A program made the translations under genes and the position numbers. The notes beneath the pieces were generated by a model. It saw only the letters and a program-made list of their open reading frames with translations, searched no databases and was not told the origin of the DNA. A stretch of 64,000 nucleotides of DNA from Paenibacillus sp. Root444D2 (GTDB lineage: Bacteria > Bacillota > Bacilli > Paenibacillales > NBRC-103111), in the NCBI RefSeq assembly GCF_001426375.1, contig NZ_LMEO01000045.1:867173-931172 (forward strand), in the 5' to 3' direction. This document shows, piece after piece, positions 9,464 through 18,813 of this stretch (the first letter of the stretch is position 1; each line of letters starts with the position of its first letter).

Positions 9464-11290
9464 ATGAAGCTAAGAAAAATAAAAGACCTTTCTATTAAAA
9501 TAAAACTAGTTGTTTTAATCGTATTCTGTTTGTGTCTCCCTTTTTTAATACTTGGCACACTTTGGTATGAAAAATCAAGTGATGTCATCGAAAACAACGC
9601 CATTCATTCCAACCAACAATTAGTTAGTCAAGTCAGCAATCAATTGGATTCCTATTTTGCTGATTTGGAAAGAAGCACCTTTCCTTTAATTATTAATCCG
9701 CTGATCCAACAATTCATGGAAATCGATCATTCTGACCAATATCAACTGTTCAAGGTGACCCAACAAATTGAAAAAGAGCTGCTGCCCAACATTTTATTCG
9801 GTAGGTCTGACATCTCTGGCTTCTCCATCATATCCAATAGCGGTGTTGCAACGACTTATGGGGGAAACTTAGCTAGGGAACGAAATAAGAAGTATATGTC
9901 TGATCTGACAGATAGCGAAAGCTATAAAAACATGGGAATCAACGTGATTGATTCGGTCCCTATGTTAACCGTGACGCGTAAATTTCGCGATACTTTGACC
10001 TATCAGACTAAAGGCATGCTAATAACTGATTTATATGTAAACGAAATCGCTAAGATCGCTGAAACTGTAAAGCTTGGGAATGCTGGTTATGTGTGGGTTA
10101 TTGATTCGAATGGACGCATTGTTTACCATCCGGATAAACATAAATTAGGTCAAGATGCTCCTCCAGCTTATCTTGATAATATTAATAGACATTACGTAGA
10201 GGGCTTTTTCTCTGAGAAAATTGACGGACAGGAGAACCTGGTTGTTTTTCACAAATCGGCCTTAAATAATTGGATCATGGTCTCTGAAGTGCCGATACAC
10301 GAGTTAATTGTCAACCTAATTGGGATGCGTAATATGACAATATGGATTGGCAGTCTCCTCATGCTCTTTGTTCTCATAGTTGTTAGTGGATTTTCCCTCC
10401 AATTAACTCGTTCTTTATCTAATATACAGCGCCTCATGAAAAAGGCGGAAAGCGGAGATCTTACCGTCAAAGCCCCCGAACATAGACAAGATGAAATCGG
10501 TGCTTTGAACCGCAGCTTTAATAAAATGGTGAGTGAAATTAGAAGATTAATTGAAGTCGTTCATACGTCCAAACTGAAAGAAAAGGAAATGGAAATCAAG
10601 CAAAGAGAATCAGCACTGCAAGCGATGCAATCGCAAATCAATCCGCACTTCTTGTATAACACACTAGAGATTATTAACTCTTATGCCATTCTAGAAGGGG
10701 TTCTTCCGATCAGCCATATGGCGACCTCCCTAGCCAGTATCTTCAGATACAGTGTAGGTTACGCTAACCAAGAAGTTACCTTAAAGGAAGAAATCACTCA
10801 TGTATCTACGTATTTTTCCATCCAAAAAGAGAGATATCGATATTTTATAGCTGATATTACGCTGGATGATACGTTGCTGACTCAGGTGCAAGCTGTAAGA
10901 TTAATGATTCAACCCATGATCGAAAACGCCTTCATCCACGGCTATGAGAAACATAAATTAAAGCCTGAGTATATCGGAATATCTGATGAAATCACGAATG
11001 ATTGTTATATACTTCGAATTACAGATAAAGGGAAAGGGATGCCTTCTGATCAAATGGAGAAGTACAATAGTCACTTTCTAGAAGAGTTCATCGTTTCAAA
11101 CGAAGAGGCAGCAGAACCATCCTTCCATAGAATCGGACTTTTAAATGTGCATCATCGTCTTCGTTTAACTTTTGGTGCCCCTTACGGACTCTATATTGAA
11201 AAGTCCGATAAAGATGGAACAATAATCGCAATTACACTCCCTTATAAGATGGATAAGGAGGACGAGCATGTATACAGTAGTCATAGTTGA
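9464..11290 (+). CDS. Sensor histidine kinase, YesM type
   Basis: About 608 residues from the ATG at 9464, chosen because TTAGGAGGC lies just upstream; longer in-frame starts lack a ribosome site. Order: membrane span near residues 14-36, extracellular double-Cache-like sensor region, second span near 300, a HAMP linker, then the His_kinase domain with QINPHFLYNTLE, where His395 is the phosphorylated residue, and a C-terminal HATPase domain (IENAFIHG, GKGMP, GLLNVHHRL). It should phosphorylate the response regulator whose start codon overlaps this gene's end by 23 bp. The neighbouring importer and mannosidase are the likely regulon. Confidence 0.95.
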   Translation: MKLRKIKDLSIKIKLVVLIVFCLCLPFLILGTLWYEKSSDVIENNAIHSNQQLVSQVSNQLDSYFADLERSTFPLIINPLIQQFMEIDHSDQYQLFKVTQQIEKELLPNILFGRSDISGFSIISNSGVATTYGGNLARERNKKYMSDLTDSESYKNMGINVIDSVPMLTVTRKFRDTLTYQTKGMLITDLYVNEIAKIAETVKLGNAGYVWVIDSNGRIVYHPDKHKLGQDAPPAYLDNINRHYVEGFFSEKIDGQENLVVFHKSALNNWIMVSEVPIHELIVNLIGMRNMTIWIGSLLMLFVLIVVSGFSLQLTRSLSNIQRLMKKAESGDLTVKAPEHRQDEIGALNRSFNKMVSEIRRLIEVVHTSKLKEKEMEIKQRESALQAMQSQINPHFLYNTLEIINSYAILEGVLPISHMATSLASIFRYSVGYANQEVTLKEEITHVSTYFSIQKERYRYFIADITLDDTLLTQVQAVRLMIQPMIENAFIHGYEKHKLKPEYIGISDEITNDCYILRITDKGKGMPSDQMEKYNSHFLEEFIVSNEEAAEPSFHRIGLLNVHHRLRLTFGAPYGLYIEKSDKDGTIIAITLPYKMDKEDEHVYSSHS

Positions 11291-12314
11291 TGATGAACAT
11301 ATGATTAAACTCACGCTAAGAAAGTTAATTGATTCATCTGACATTCCCTTTCAAGTCGTTGGCGAGGCGGAAGATGGCCAGGAAGCGCTCTCGGCCATTG
11401 AACTGTGGAACCCTAGCCTTGTTATTACTGATATTCGTATGCCCGTTATGGGAGGATTAGAGTTGATTGAAGAAGCTAGAAAGCGGAATTTGAGATCGGA
11501 GTTTATTATTATTTCCGGCCACGATGATTTCACATATGCTCAGATGGCAATGCGTTTCGGTGTTGTAGATTACTTGTTAAAGCCGATAAGTCCCTCACAA
11601 TTACAGGAGACTTTAGAGCGAGTGCTGGGCCGATTTAGGAACGAGAAGCAATCGAAGCTTGAACGCAGTGAATGGATCTGGTACTGCAAGAACAGAGCAC
11701 TCCCCCTTGTCAAGCATCTTGAGCTGTTAAACGAAAGTGAAGTGTTGGAGGAGTTAATGGACATCCATTCCCATCTTCTTGGTAAAATTGAGGATTATGG
11801 GATGCTTAAGCAAGTTTATTTGGATCTCATGACTTTAATCGACGGGGAAATAGATGAGCGGATCGGGCACACCCCACGGCGGGAACCCGTGGATTTGTCC
11901 ACCGTAGCGGAACAACCTGAATTCATTTATCGAGCAGTAGAAACTCGCATACTGGAGATGATTGAGGACATACGGCTTACCCGAAATTGGGGCAGCCATC
12001 AGAATGTCAAACGAGCGAGCGAGTACATGCAAGAGCATTTTGCCAAAGAATCATTATCCCTTCAGGAGGTCGCAGATGTTATTGGCATGTCCGCTTCCTA
12101 CTTCAGCCGATCCTTTAAAGAGGAATTTGGCATCAGCTTTATCCAGTATTTAACTAAGCTTAGATTGGAAAAGGCCAAATCGTTGCTTTCTGATCCAAAT
12201 CGCAAAACTTATGAAATCGCTTACTCGGTAGGCTACACGGACTACCCTCATTTCACCAAAGTATTCAAAAAATATTGGGGTCTCTCCCCAACGGAGGTTA
12301 AAAAAAGAATGTAA
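11268..12314 (+). CDS. Response regulator with AraC-type DNA-binding domain, YesN type
   Basis: 348 residues. The receiver domain has the acidic pair DDE (8-10), phosphoacceptor Asp55 in ITDIRMP and Lys105 in DYLLKPIS. The C-terminal ~100 residues form two helix-turn-helix motifs of the AraC/XylS family ending in YFSRSFKEEFG and the second motif YTDYPHFTKVFKKYWG. AAGGAGGAC precedes the ATG at 11268, inside the kinase gene, so the pair is translationally coupled. Activator of the adjacent carbohydrate genes by analogy with other YesM/YesN systems. Confidence 0.95.
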   Translation: MYTVVIVDDEHMIKLTLRKLIDSSDIPFQVVGEAEDGQEALSAIELWNPSLVITDIRMPVMGGLELIEEARKRNLRSEFIIISGHDDFTYAQMAMRFGVVDYLLKPISPSQLQETLERVLGRFRNEKQSKLERSEWIWYCKNRALPLVKHLELLNESEVLEELMDIHSHLLGKIEDYGMLKQVYLDLMTLIDGEIDERIGHTPRREPVDLSTVAEQPEFIYRAVETRILEMIEDIRLTRNWGSHQNVKRASEYMQEHFAKESLSLQEVADVIGMSASYFSRSFKEEFGISFIQYLTKLRLEKAKSLLSDPNRKTYEIAYSVGYTDYPHFTKVFKKYWGLSPTEVKKRM

Positions 12315-12511
12315 TGATACCACGGAATGTACCTCTTTATCGGATCCGTAAAGCGAAGGAAATGCTGCTCGAACCGGGTTCCCGCATTCAGGATGTAGCC
12401 CGCAAAGCGGGTTATCAAAATATGAATTCGTTCAACCGAATGTTTAAGAAGTTTTCCGGTATCACACCTAGCGAATTCCGCAAGCAAGCGGTGTCGTTCC
12501 ACACCTCATAG
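12314..12511 (+). pseudogene. Orphan AraC-type helix-turn-helix fragment
   Basis: The 65 codons start at an ATG overlapping the TAA of the response regulator gene (TAATG). They encode only the second helix-turn-helix of an AraC protein (RIRKAKEMLL, IQDVARKAGYQNMNSFNRMFKKFSGITPSEFRKQ). The copy differs from the end of the upstream regulator, so it is either the tail of a lost second AraC gene or a divergent partial duplication. It has no dimerisation or sensor domain. It could be translated by stop-start coupling, so a tiny decoy DNA-binding protein cannot be excluded. Confidence 0.6.
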
Positions 12512-12660
12512 CAAAGCCCCCGCTTGGGCTACGCCCTCAACCCGTGGACAAATCAATATCACCTATTCAAAAATGGTGTGTCCAAACGTTCATTTTCGCA
12601 AAAAAAATAGAACAAACCGGACTTCAAAATTATCAAAGAGACTTAATAATTAGAAGAAAA

Positions 12661-12694
12661 GCAGTCAATCCCATTAGGAATTGACTGCTTTTTT
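12661..12694. terminator. Terminator between convergent genes
   Basis: 12-bp stem with a single G-T pair (12661-12672 with 12677-12688), ATTA loop and a T6 run on the plus strand; on the minus strand the stem is followed by a shorter T tract. It can serve the plus-strand regulator genes and the convergent minus-strand gene. Confidence 0.85.
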
Positions 12695-12697
12695 GAC

Positions 12698-13735
12698 TTA
12701 AACAAATACACTTACTTGCATGGCAAACTTTTTACGCTCATAGGGTTCAATGGAGCCCGCTGAACCGTTGGAAATAGCCTCTTCAATGCCATAGGTAGGG
12801 TACCCGACAAATGGCTCAAGCCCAATGTTATAATGCCTTCCATACCACGGATAGCTTGTGGTTGCCCCAAACTCCTGCCAGTACCATAGATAGGGAAGCG
12901 TACGAGCATCCCATTCTACTTTCATACCGATTCCCTTTTGTCCGTTTACGACCGAATACCATCCATTATTGCCAAAGCCAGTTAAATAAACGATCTCGGA
13001 GGCCGTCCCTTTCGGCGGCAGCTGCGATAAATCAACAAGCTCACCAAGTTCATTATACGCAAGTGGCCATTCGTATTCGTTCCCGCGCTTCACTCGACCA
13101 GAAGGATTTTGGTTCGCTTCTTCCGTTCGAATGCGCACCCCTGCTGGCATATGTATGAGACAGCTTTCATCTAAAAAGGGTTTGCCCAAAGCGATATGTT
13201 GCCCCCACATGTATCGCTGCGAATAATCACTTAAATTTTCTACTTCCTCATCTATGTACAGAGTCGCCTGCCCACTAACAAGCGACATCGTTTTCGTCAA
13301 GGAAAACGGTACTTTCTTCGTACGAACGCTAAATCGCACAGAAATTCTCTCCGTGGTATCCTGGGTAATTTCGTAATGCCAAGGCATATGTGCTACTTCG
13401 CCATGCTGGCCGAACTGAGCTCCCTTATAGCTGCTCGAAGACCCGCCATTCGGAAACACTTCCTGCCATCCGCCAGGGTAATAATCGATGAAAGCAGCGA
13501 TTGGGTCATCTGAAGTTGATAAATAGCTGTTCGGATTTTGCACACCATTCTCCGTCAACCACATTAAATCCATATCTTTTGGCTTATATAAAAATTCGAA
13601 AATTTCAGTTCCTTTATCTACCAAAATCGAGATACGTACCAGTTCATTTTCAAGGACAACCGTACGCATGCCGTAATAGGTGAACGCATCTCGAATTCGG
13701 CAGCCATAATTACGTTGGGGACGATAAGGATTCAA
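12698..13735 (-). CDS. Mutarotase-fold protein, DUF4432-like
   Basis: 345 residues of mostly beta structure resembling the galactose-mutarotase/aldose 1-epimerase superfold, of the group annotated as DUF4432. Visible marks are the start (YGCRIRDAFTYYGMRTVVLENE), PGGWQEVFPNGG, the histidine-containing MWGQHIALGKPFLDE and the C-terminal GLEPFVGYPTYG. The family binds sugars in the cleft, but a reaction has been shown for few members. The start is a TTG at 13735 behind GAGGAAGGTG. No signal peptide. It stands alone on the minus strand; a role in anomer conversion of sugars released by the neighbouring mannosidases is an inference. Confidence 0.75.
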   Translation of the reverse strand: MNPYRPQRNYGCRIRDAFTYYGMRTVVLENELVRISILVDKGTEIFEFLYKPKDMDLMWLTENGVQNPNSYLSTSDDPIAAFIDYYPGGWQEVFPNGGSSSSYKGAQFGQHGEVAHMPWHYEITQDTTERISVRFSVRTKKVPFSLTKTMSLVSGQATLYIDEEVENLSDYSQRYMWGQHIALGKPFLDESCLIHMPAGVRIRTEEANQNPSGRVKRGNEYEWPLAYNELGELVDLSQLPPKGTASEIVYLTGFGNNGWYSVVNGQKGIGMKVEWDARTLPYLWYWQEFGATTSYPWYGRHYNIGLEPFVGYPTYGIEEAISNGSAGSIEPYERKKFAMQVSVFV

Positions 13736-13806
13736 AACCGATCACCTTCCTCTTCAAAAGATAAGAGAACTTAGATGTATAGTCCTCCCCTTAAACTCAT
13801 ATATAA

Positions 13807-13833
13807 GACCGTTGCATCGATCTTGCAACGGTC
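13807..13833 (-). terminator. Terminator of the second mannosidase transcript
   Basis: Perfect 10-bp stem GACCGTTGCA/TGCAACGGTC with a 7-nt loop; on the minus strand it is followed by a T-containing stretch. It lies just after the carbohydrate-binding fragment. Confidence 0.65.
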
Positions 13834-13853
13834 ACGTTCTAAATCTACAAGAA

Positions 13854-14387
13854 TCAGTTAACTCCGACCTTGTCTTCTCGCACATAAGAGGTTTGGTGCC
13901 ATAACGTACGGTACTCTAGTTGATGACCGGAACGCCAAGAATCTAGATAGAACGGAACGGTGAAAAATTCGTAATGCCACGTTGAACTAAACTGCTGCCT
14001 TGTTATCGTTCTGGAAGCAAGGAGTGCCCCTCCGTCACTGGCGTCGACGACTTCTAAGGTAACAACGCCTAAATTATCCGCGTTATTATTGTCTACCATC
14101 AGCTTCCAAACTGCTGTATTTTCCCCTACATTCGTAACAGTCGTATAAGGGCCGTATTGCATGTAGTTTGGCGAATCTAATCCCGTGTCCGCCGACCATC
14201 CATCTGCATCGGACCTGCCAATGACATGCTGCAGACTTTCAGCTTCCCATGAATTCGTAACCCCGCCGTTTAGTTCATTGGCGATGCGAGCGCGTCTTGT
14301 ATGATTGTCTGATGAGCCACCGCCAGGAATAACGCCAAGGCTTCCAGTCTTATATAAAAGAAATCTGGATGCTGATAATTTGCTTCC
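13854..14387 (-). pseudogene. Remnant of a carbohydrate-binding (beta-sandwich) module
   Basis: A frame open from 14387 to the stop at 13854 encodes ~177 residues with a coherent extracellular-looking domain: GGVTNSWEAESLQHVIGRSD, DGWSADT, TVTNVGENTAVWKLMVDNNN, HYEFFTVPFYLDSW. The EAE start and the final strands resemble CBM6/35-type sugar-binding modules. There is no start codon at its head; the only ATG (14162) would cut the domain in half. The frame overlaps the last 38 bp of the mannosidase gene in another frame. It is best read as the end of a lost secreted protein, or a module detached by a frameshift. Confidence 0.55.
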
Positions 14388-17091
14388 CTACTGCTGCAAC
14401 GGATAAGACATTCTCAGTGAAAGGCGCCTGACTTTGCAATGCTTCATCCAAATTAACGAAATAAGCGCTTCCCAGCTTTCTATCAAACGTAATCGAGCCT
14501 TCTACGTATTTGTCCGCGATGTTGAAGAGACGAATAACGTAGGTATCGTTTCGATCCTCGGACGCCTTTACAGCGCTGACTATAAGCTCAGCCGGACTTA
14601 CTTGAAGAAATGAATACAAGAGCGATAAATCAGCTTCGCGTCGCTGCAGCGATTCATAAACAACTTTCCCCAGTTTTCTGTCAACAGAACGAATTCCCGC
14701 CACAAATTGCTGATGTTCATTCCAAAGGCGGCTTGTATGCGACTCGTTAACGGCAAAAGGGCTGATTGCGTAATGAAACTCAAGCTCTGTGAGAAGCTGG
14801 CCACCATCTCCACCATCTGAAAGAACCTCTTTACCTGTACTGCGAAATAATGTCAGAGCTACAGTTCTCGAGCCATCCATGCGAACTTCAGCTTCATATA
14901 ACCCCTTGCTATACACAGCTAACCCACAACTACCATCATCAATAGAAATGATGCCATTATGGGGCACCGTTCCTCTAGCCTTTTCCATGTACCCCGCATA
15001 GTCTGGTTGCTCAATGCCTCTTTTAACAAAATCAAACGGCGTACTCGTGTGAAAATGTTCCGTTTGCAGCCCCGATGGAAACAACAGCCGTAGACGGTGG
15101 TCGCGCGCATGATTGTTTACCACGGTTCGACAGCGAAGAATTGGGTCATTCTTCCTTAATTCCAGAAAAGTCGTAACTTCAATCGCGACAAAGTCTTCGC
15201 TTCTTCTCGTTTCTTGAGGATGAATGGCATGCGGAATGCTGAGCGAATTGCGGATTCGAATACGCGTCTGCAGCGGGCCGTCATAGACAACAGAAATTTG
15301 GGCGCTCGAACCATAGGAAGTGAAGACCTCGTTCGTTACTGGGCTCACATGGTTCCAGCCTTCTCCGATATCCGCTTCGTCTTCAAGCAGCAGCAAACTT
15401 TCATAACGCCGCCCCGTCTCAAAATCCGTTACATCCATGGTGCCATTCGAACGAACTTCCACTCGCATTCGCCCATTCTCCCAAGCGTGTGAATTTACCC
15501 CCATGGATCCAAGAAAACGTACGGGAGCCGTTAAGTTAGGTGCATGGTACTCACCAGGACCAGGGCCGATTAAAGGTGTTTTTTTAGTTACGTAGACGGC
15601 ATATCCAAAAGACGGAATGCGAGCATGGAAGGCTATGCGGCACCGATCCACGGTGTCCGAATAAGGAATATCCCGATAAGGCCGCCACATGCGTGTGCTG
15701 TTTTTAAGCAGCTCCAGCAGTTGATAGGGAATCTCGTTTTTTTCATGGTCATATAGACGGAATGAAGTGCCCCCCAAGTGAAACATCGTCGTGACTGCAT
15801 CCGACATTGCAGGCATGGCGAACTCGACCTCAATGACGCCATCAATTGCGGTCTGTGAACCGTTGAATACCGTAATGACTTGATCTCCATCTAGGTCGGC
15901 TAACTCGTGATGATTAGAAATATAAAGGAGCTGCTCTTTAACCATTCCTTCGGCAATAAGTCTGCTCTGATCAAAGCGATACATCATATCGCGATGAACT
16001 TGATCGATCGAACAGCCGCATATGGAATCGTGAGGATGATTCTGAATCAAATACGCCCAAGCTTTCGCTAAGAAGTTTTTGGGATACGCACGCCCTTGAA
16101 GCGATGTAAAAACGCCCCACGGCTCCGCCCATTTCTCCAACAGCGTTTCGCAAGCTTGATTGTTTATCTTCAAATGAATCCGAGAAGAAAGCACATTCGC
16201 GAGCACCCAATTGTTTACGCCATTATATCCAGGAGATCTTTGCTCTCCTTTAAGTATCTGCAGATCACCTATTTTCTCTCGCAAATCCTTGACGTAAGCT
16301 TCTAAGGAACAGTGTTCAAACTTGGCTCCCAACTCAGCCTCATTCAGTGTTTGCAGTATCCATGGCAAACGGGGTTCAATCTCGATGTGATCAACCCCAT
16401 CAAACCCAGCGATTATTGATGTTGTAGCTCGTTTGGATTTGTAGTCCAACATGTCATTTGCCCGTGTGATCAATTCCTCGGGTTCATAGTTAAAATCTCG
16501 ATCCGCGAACGGCCAACGGATAAAAAAGTAAAAATCCCCATACGAGCGATCCTCATCGAGTTTAAGCCCTAATATGCGGCTGCCGTCAGCACCCTCCCAC
16601 CAAATTTCCGACGCGTCTGCATCTCCGTAAAATCCACGGAACAATACAGCGCTATCAATTCCAAAACCTTGCAAAATTTGCGGAAACTGGCTGTTATGAC
16701 CAAAAATATCGGTGATATACCCGGATTTCATCGGCTCGACGCCGAAAGACCGCGATTGGCGATGTCCAATTTGAAGATTTCGAATCAAAGATTCCCCACT
16801 GACTAGAAACTCATCAGGCATGACATACCAAGGACCTATGCTGATTCGGCCACCCTGGATAAGCTTCATGAAACGCTCTCGGTTCTCTGGCCGTATTTCT
16901 AAATAATCGTCCAAGACAATGGTCTGACCGTCCATCATAAAATGGCGATAGGCTGGATCTTGCTCCATCTTTTCAATGAGCTCGTCAAGCAAATAAACAA
17001 GCCTTGTGCGATAACCTTGAAAATCCTGATACCATTCGCGATCCCAATGGGTATGCGAAATCACATAAACCTTTTCTATTTTTTGGGGCAT
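14350..17091 (-). CDS. Alpha-mannosidase, glycoside hydrolase family 38 (second copy)
   Basis: 913 residues. The zinc motif is HTHWDREW (His15, Asp17), the nucleophile is Asp128 in YITDIFGHN, and NHPHDSICGCSIDQVH supplies the later metal histidine. These sequences are closest in style to the MngB-like bacterial branch (mannosyl-glycerate or oligomannoside hydrolases), unlike the first GH38 protein. No signal peptide, so intracellular. AAAGGAG precedes the ATG at 17091. It follows the set 2 importer by about 90 bp with no terminator in between, so importer and enzyme are probably cotranscribed: import, then release of mannose. Confidence 0.93.
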   Translation of the reverse strand: MPQKIEKVYVISHTHWDREWYQDFQGYRTRLVYLLDELIEKMEQDPAYRHFMMDGQTIVLDDYLEIRPENRERFMKLIQGGRISIGPWYVMPDEFLVSGESLIRNLQIGHRQSRSFGVEPMKSGYITDIFGHNSQFPQILQGFGIDSAVLFRGFYGDADASEIWWEGADGSRILGLKLDEDRSYGDFYFFIRWPFADRDFNYEPEELITRANDMLDYKSKRATTSIIAGFDGVDHIEIEPRLPWILQTLNEAELGAKFEHCSLEAYVKDLREKIGDLQILKGEQRSPGYNGVNNWVLANVLSSRIHLKINNQACETLLEKWAEPWGVFTSLQGRAYPKNFLAKAWAYLIQNHPHDSICGCSIDQVHRDMMYRFDQSRLIAEGMVKEQLLYISNHHELADLDGDQVITVFNGSQTAIDGVIEVEFAMPAMSDAVTTMFHLGGTSFRLYDHEKNEIPYQLLELLKNSTRMWRPYRDIPYSDTVDRCRIAFHARIPSFGYAVYVTKKTPLIGPGPGEYHAPNLTAPVRFLGSMGVNSHAWENGRMRVEVRSNGTMDVTDFETGRRYESLLLLEDEADIGEGWNHVSPVTNEVFTSYGSSAQISVVYDGPLQTRIRIRNSLSIPHAIHPQETRRSEDFVAIEVTTFLELRKNDPILRCRTVVNNHARDHRLRLLFPSGLQTEHFHTSTPFDFVKRGIEQPDYAGYMEKARGTVPHNGIISIDDGSCGLAVYSKGLYEAEVRMDGSRTVALTLFRSTGKEVLSDGGDGGQLLTELEFHYAISPFAVNESHTSRLWNEHQQFVAGIRSVDRKLGKVVYESLQRREADLSLLYSFLQVSPAELIVSAVKASEDRNDTYVIRLFNIADKYVEGSITFDRKLGSAYFVNLDEALQSQAPFTENVLSVAAVGKQIISIQISFI

Positions 17092-17180
17092 ATCGTCCGA
17101 TCTCCTTTACACAAATACAGGCGGCCAGTCCGTCGTCATCAGTTTCACAGATTGTCCGCCTGATTCTTTGTCGCCATATC

Positions 17181-18731
17181 TTACTTTTTACTTGCCATGA
17201 ACGCATCCAGCTGTTTCTGAACTTCAGCAATCGCTTTATCGATGCCTGCCTGTTTCATTTTTTCTTTGAATAGCGGTAACACTTTATCAACATCGGCAGT
17301 ACCGCTTTTTAAGACCGTTCCATATTCAGCAAAAACGCTATCAAGGGAAGCAACCTCTGTTTTAATTGGGCTCGTATCGAAGAGGAAGCCCATCGCAGGG
17401 AATCTCAACGTAACATCCTTATCATAGTCTTTATAGGCTTCAAAGAACCCTTTCACATCCGTGCCTTTGGACTTCATAAATTTCGGATTTTGCCAGATCC
17501 ATTCAAACGGCAAGTAAGGAGGTTTAGCAGGGTCAACACCAGCCGGGAAGTTCACTGCCCCGTCTTTGATCACATAATGTTTGCCCTCAACACCTAACGT
17601 TAAGAGGTCGTAGTTTTGCTGATTTTTTTGGAACCAGTTTAAGAACGCAACCGCTCTCTCGATATTCTTGCTTCCTGCCGCTATACTTTGGTAGTTCCAG
17701 GTTGTTACCTCTTGGAAGACCTTAGGCGTGATCTGAATTCTGACGAATTCGACTTGAGCACCTGGTATGGCCGATACAGCCCTCGCATTGATATTGTACT
17801 CCGGCAGATCTCCGATCACCGATGCTGCTTTACCTGCGGCAAAAGCCGCCCGGAAATCCTTGATGGATAAAACATCCTTCGAAATATACCCTTTGTTGAA
17901 CAATTCCCTATGGAAGTCGAGACCTTTTTTGTATGCAGGCGTATCCAGCATATTCTCGGCCTTCATCGTGTTCATATCGATTCCAACACCGCTTGGCAAT
18001 CCGCGAACAAATTCTTCTTTGAAGTTTAAATCAAAGGAAGTGTTGCCTTGGCTCAGCGGTATAATCTCCGGATTGTTTTTCTTCACTGCTGCGTAGAAGG
18101 CTAACAAATCATCCAATGATTTGATTGCCGGCAGCGCGTATTTTTCTCTTAAATCTTTCCGAATCGTGAAGGTGGCATAGCCGGCAGCTGTACCGATCTG
18201 AGCTGCGGGCACACCGTAGGTTTTACCTTTCACTTGAACGACAGGCCAGTAGTAATCTGGAATATTCGCTTTTAAATCCTTACCTACTTTAGCAATGGCA
18301 TCGTCAAGCGCTGCGACGGAATTGGAGCTGATCAGTTGAGCGAGCAGCTCCGGATGCGTCCAGAGAATATCTACGTTTTCTCCCGTCGAAGTCATCACTT
18401 TAACTTTCGTTGCATAATCGCCCCATGGCACGTACGTATAATTGAGTTTAACATTAAGCTCATCTTTGACAGCTTTCTCAATCGCTGCATTTACAGAGGC
18501 TTGGTCAGGCTGCGGATCCCCAGGAAATACAATGTTTAAGGTAACTTGATCAAGTGGCTTTGCTGTTGGTGCAGGCTGCTCTGACGCCTTAGTCGCTGTG
18601 CTGGCGGCAGGTGTGGCTGGTGCAGGAGTAGGTTCAGCAGTATTGGAAGAGCAGGCTGCAAGCGTGGCAATCGTTGTAATGATCATCGTTGATACCCATA
18701 TCTTGGAACCTTTTGCCTTTTGTCCTGACAT
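17181..18731 (-). CDS. Extracellular solute-binding lipoprotein (set 2)
   Basis: 516 residues with a signal peptide and lipobox LAAC, followed by a low-complexity Pro/Thr/Ala linker (residues ~35-60) that lets the mature protein stand off the membrane. The body is a large Lpl-type binding protein (LWTHPELLAQLI, AFLNWFQKNQQNYDLLTLG, VEGKHYVI). GGGAGG precedes the ATG at 18731. It is the third gene of the lplB-lplC-binding-protein set and precedes the second alpha-mannosidase gene, which suggests a mannose-containing oligosaccharide as ligand (inference). Confidence 0.9.
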   Translation of the reverse strand: MSGQKAKGSKIWVSTMIITTIATLAACSSNTAEPTPAPATPAASTATKASEQPAPTAKPLDQVTLNIVFPGDPQPDQASVNAAIEKAVKDELNVKLNYTYVPWGDYATKVKVMTSTGENVDILWTHPELLAQLISSNSVAALDDAIAKVGKDLKANIPDYYWPVVQVKGKTYGVPAAQIGTAAGYATFTIRKDLREKYALPAIKSLDDLLAFYAAVKKNNPEIIPLSQGNTSFDLNFKEEFVRGLPSGVGIDMNTMKAENMLDTPAYKKGLDFHRELFNKGYISKDVLSIKDFRAAFAAGKAASVIGDLPEYNINARAVSAIPGAQVEFVRIQITPKVFQEVTTWNYQSIAAGSKNIERAVAFLNWFQKNQQNYDLLTLGVEGKHYVIKDGAVNFPAGVDPAKPPYLPFEWIWQNPKFMKSKGTDVKGFFEAYKDYDKDVTLRFPAMGFLFDTSPIKTEVASLDSVFAEYGTVLKSGTADVDKVLPLFKEKMKQAGIDKAIAEVQKQLDAFMASKK

Positions 18732-18813
18732 TGTTTGTACCTCCCATTTTTTAATAGTTACGAAGTAACTTTATATATAAACGGTGGTTAACCGCGTATA
18801 TCGAATCTTCGAG

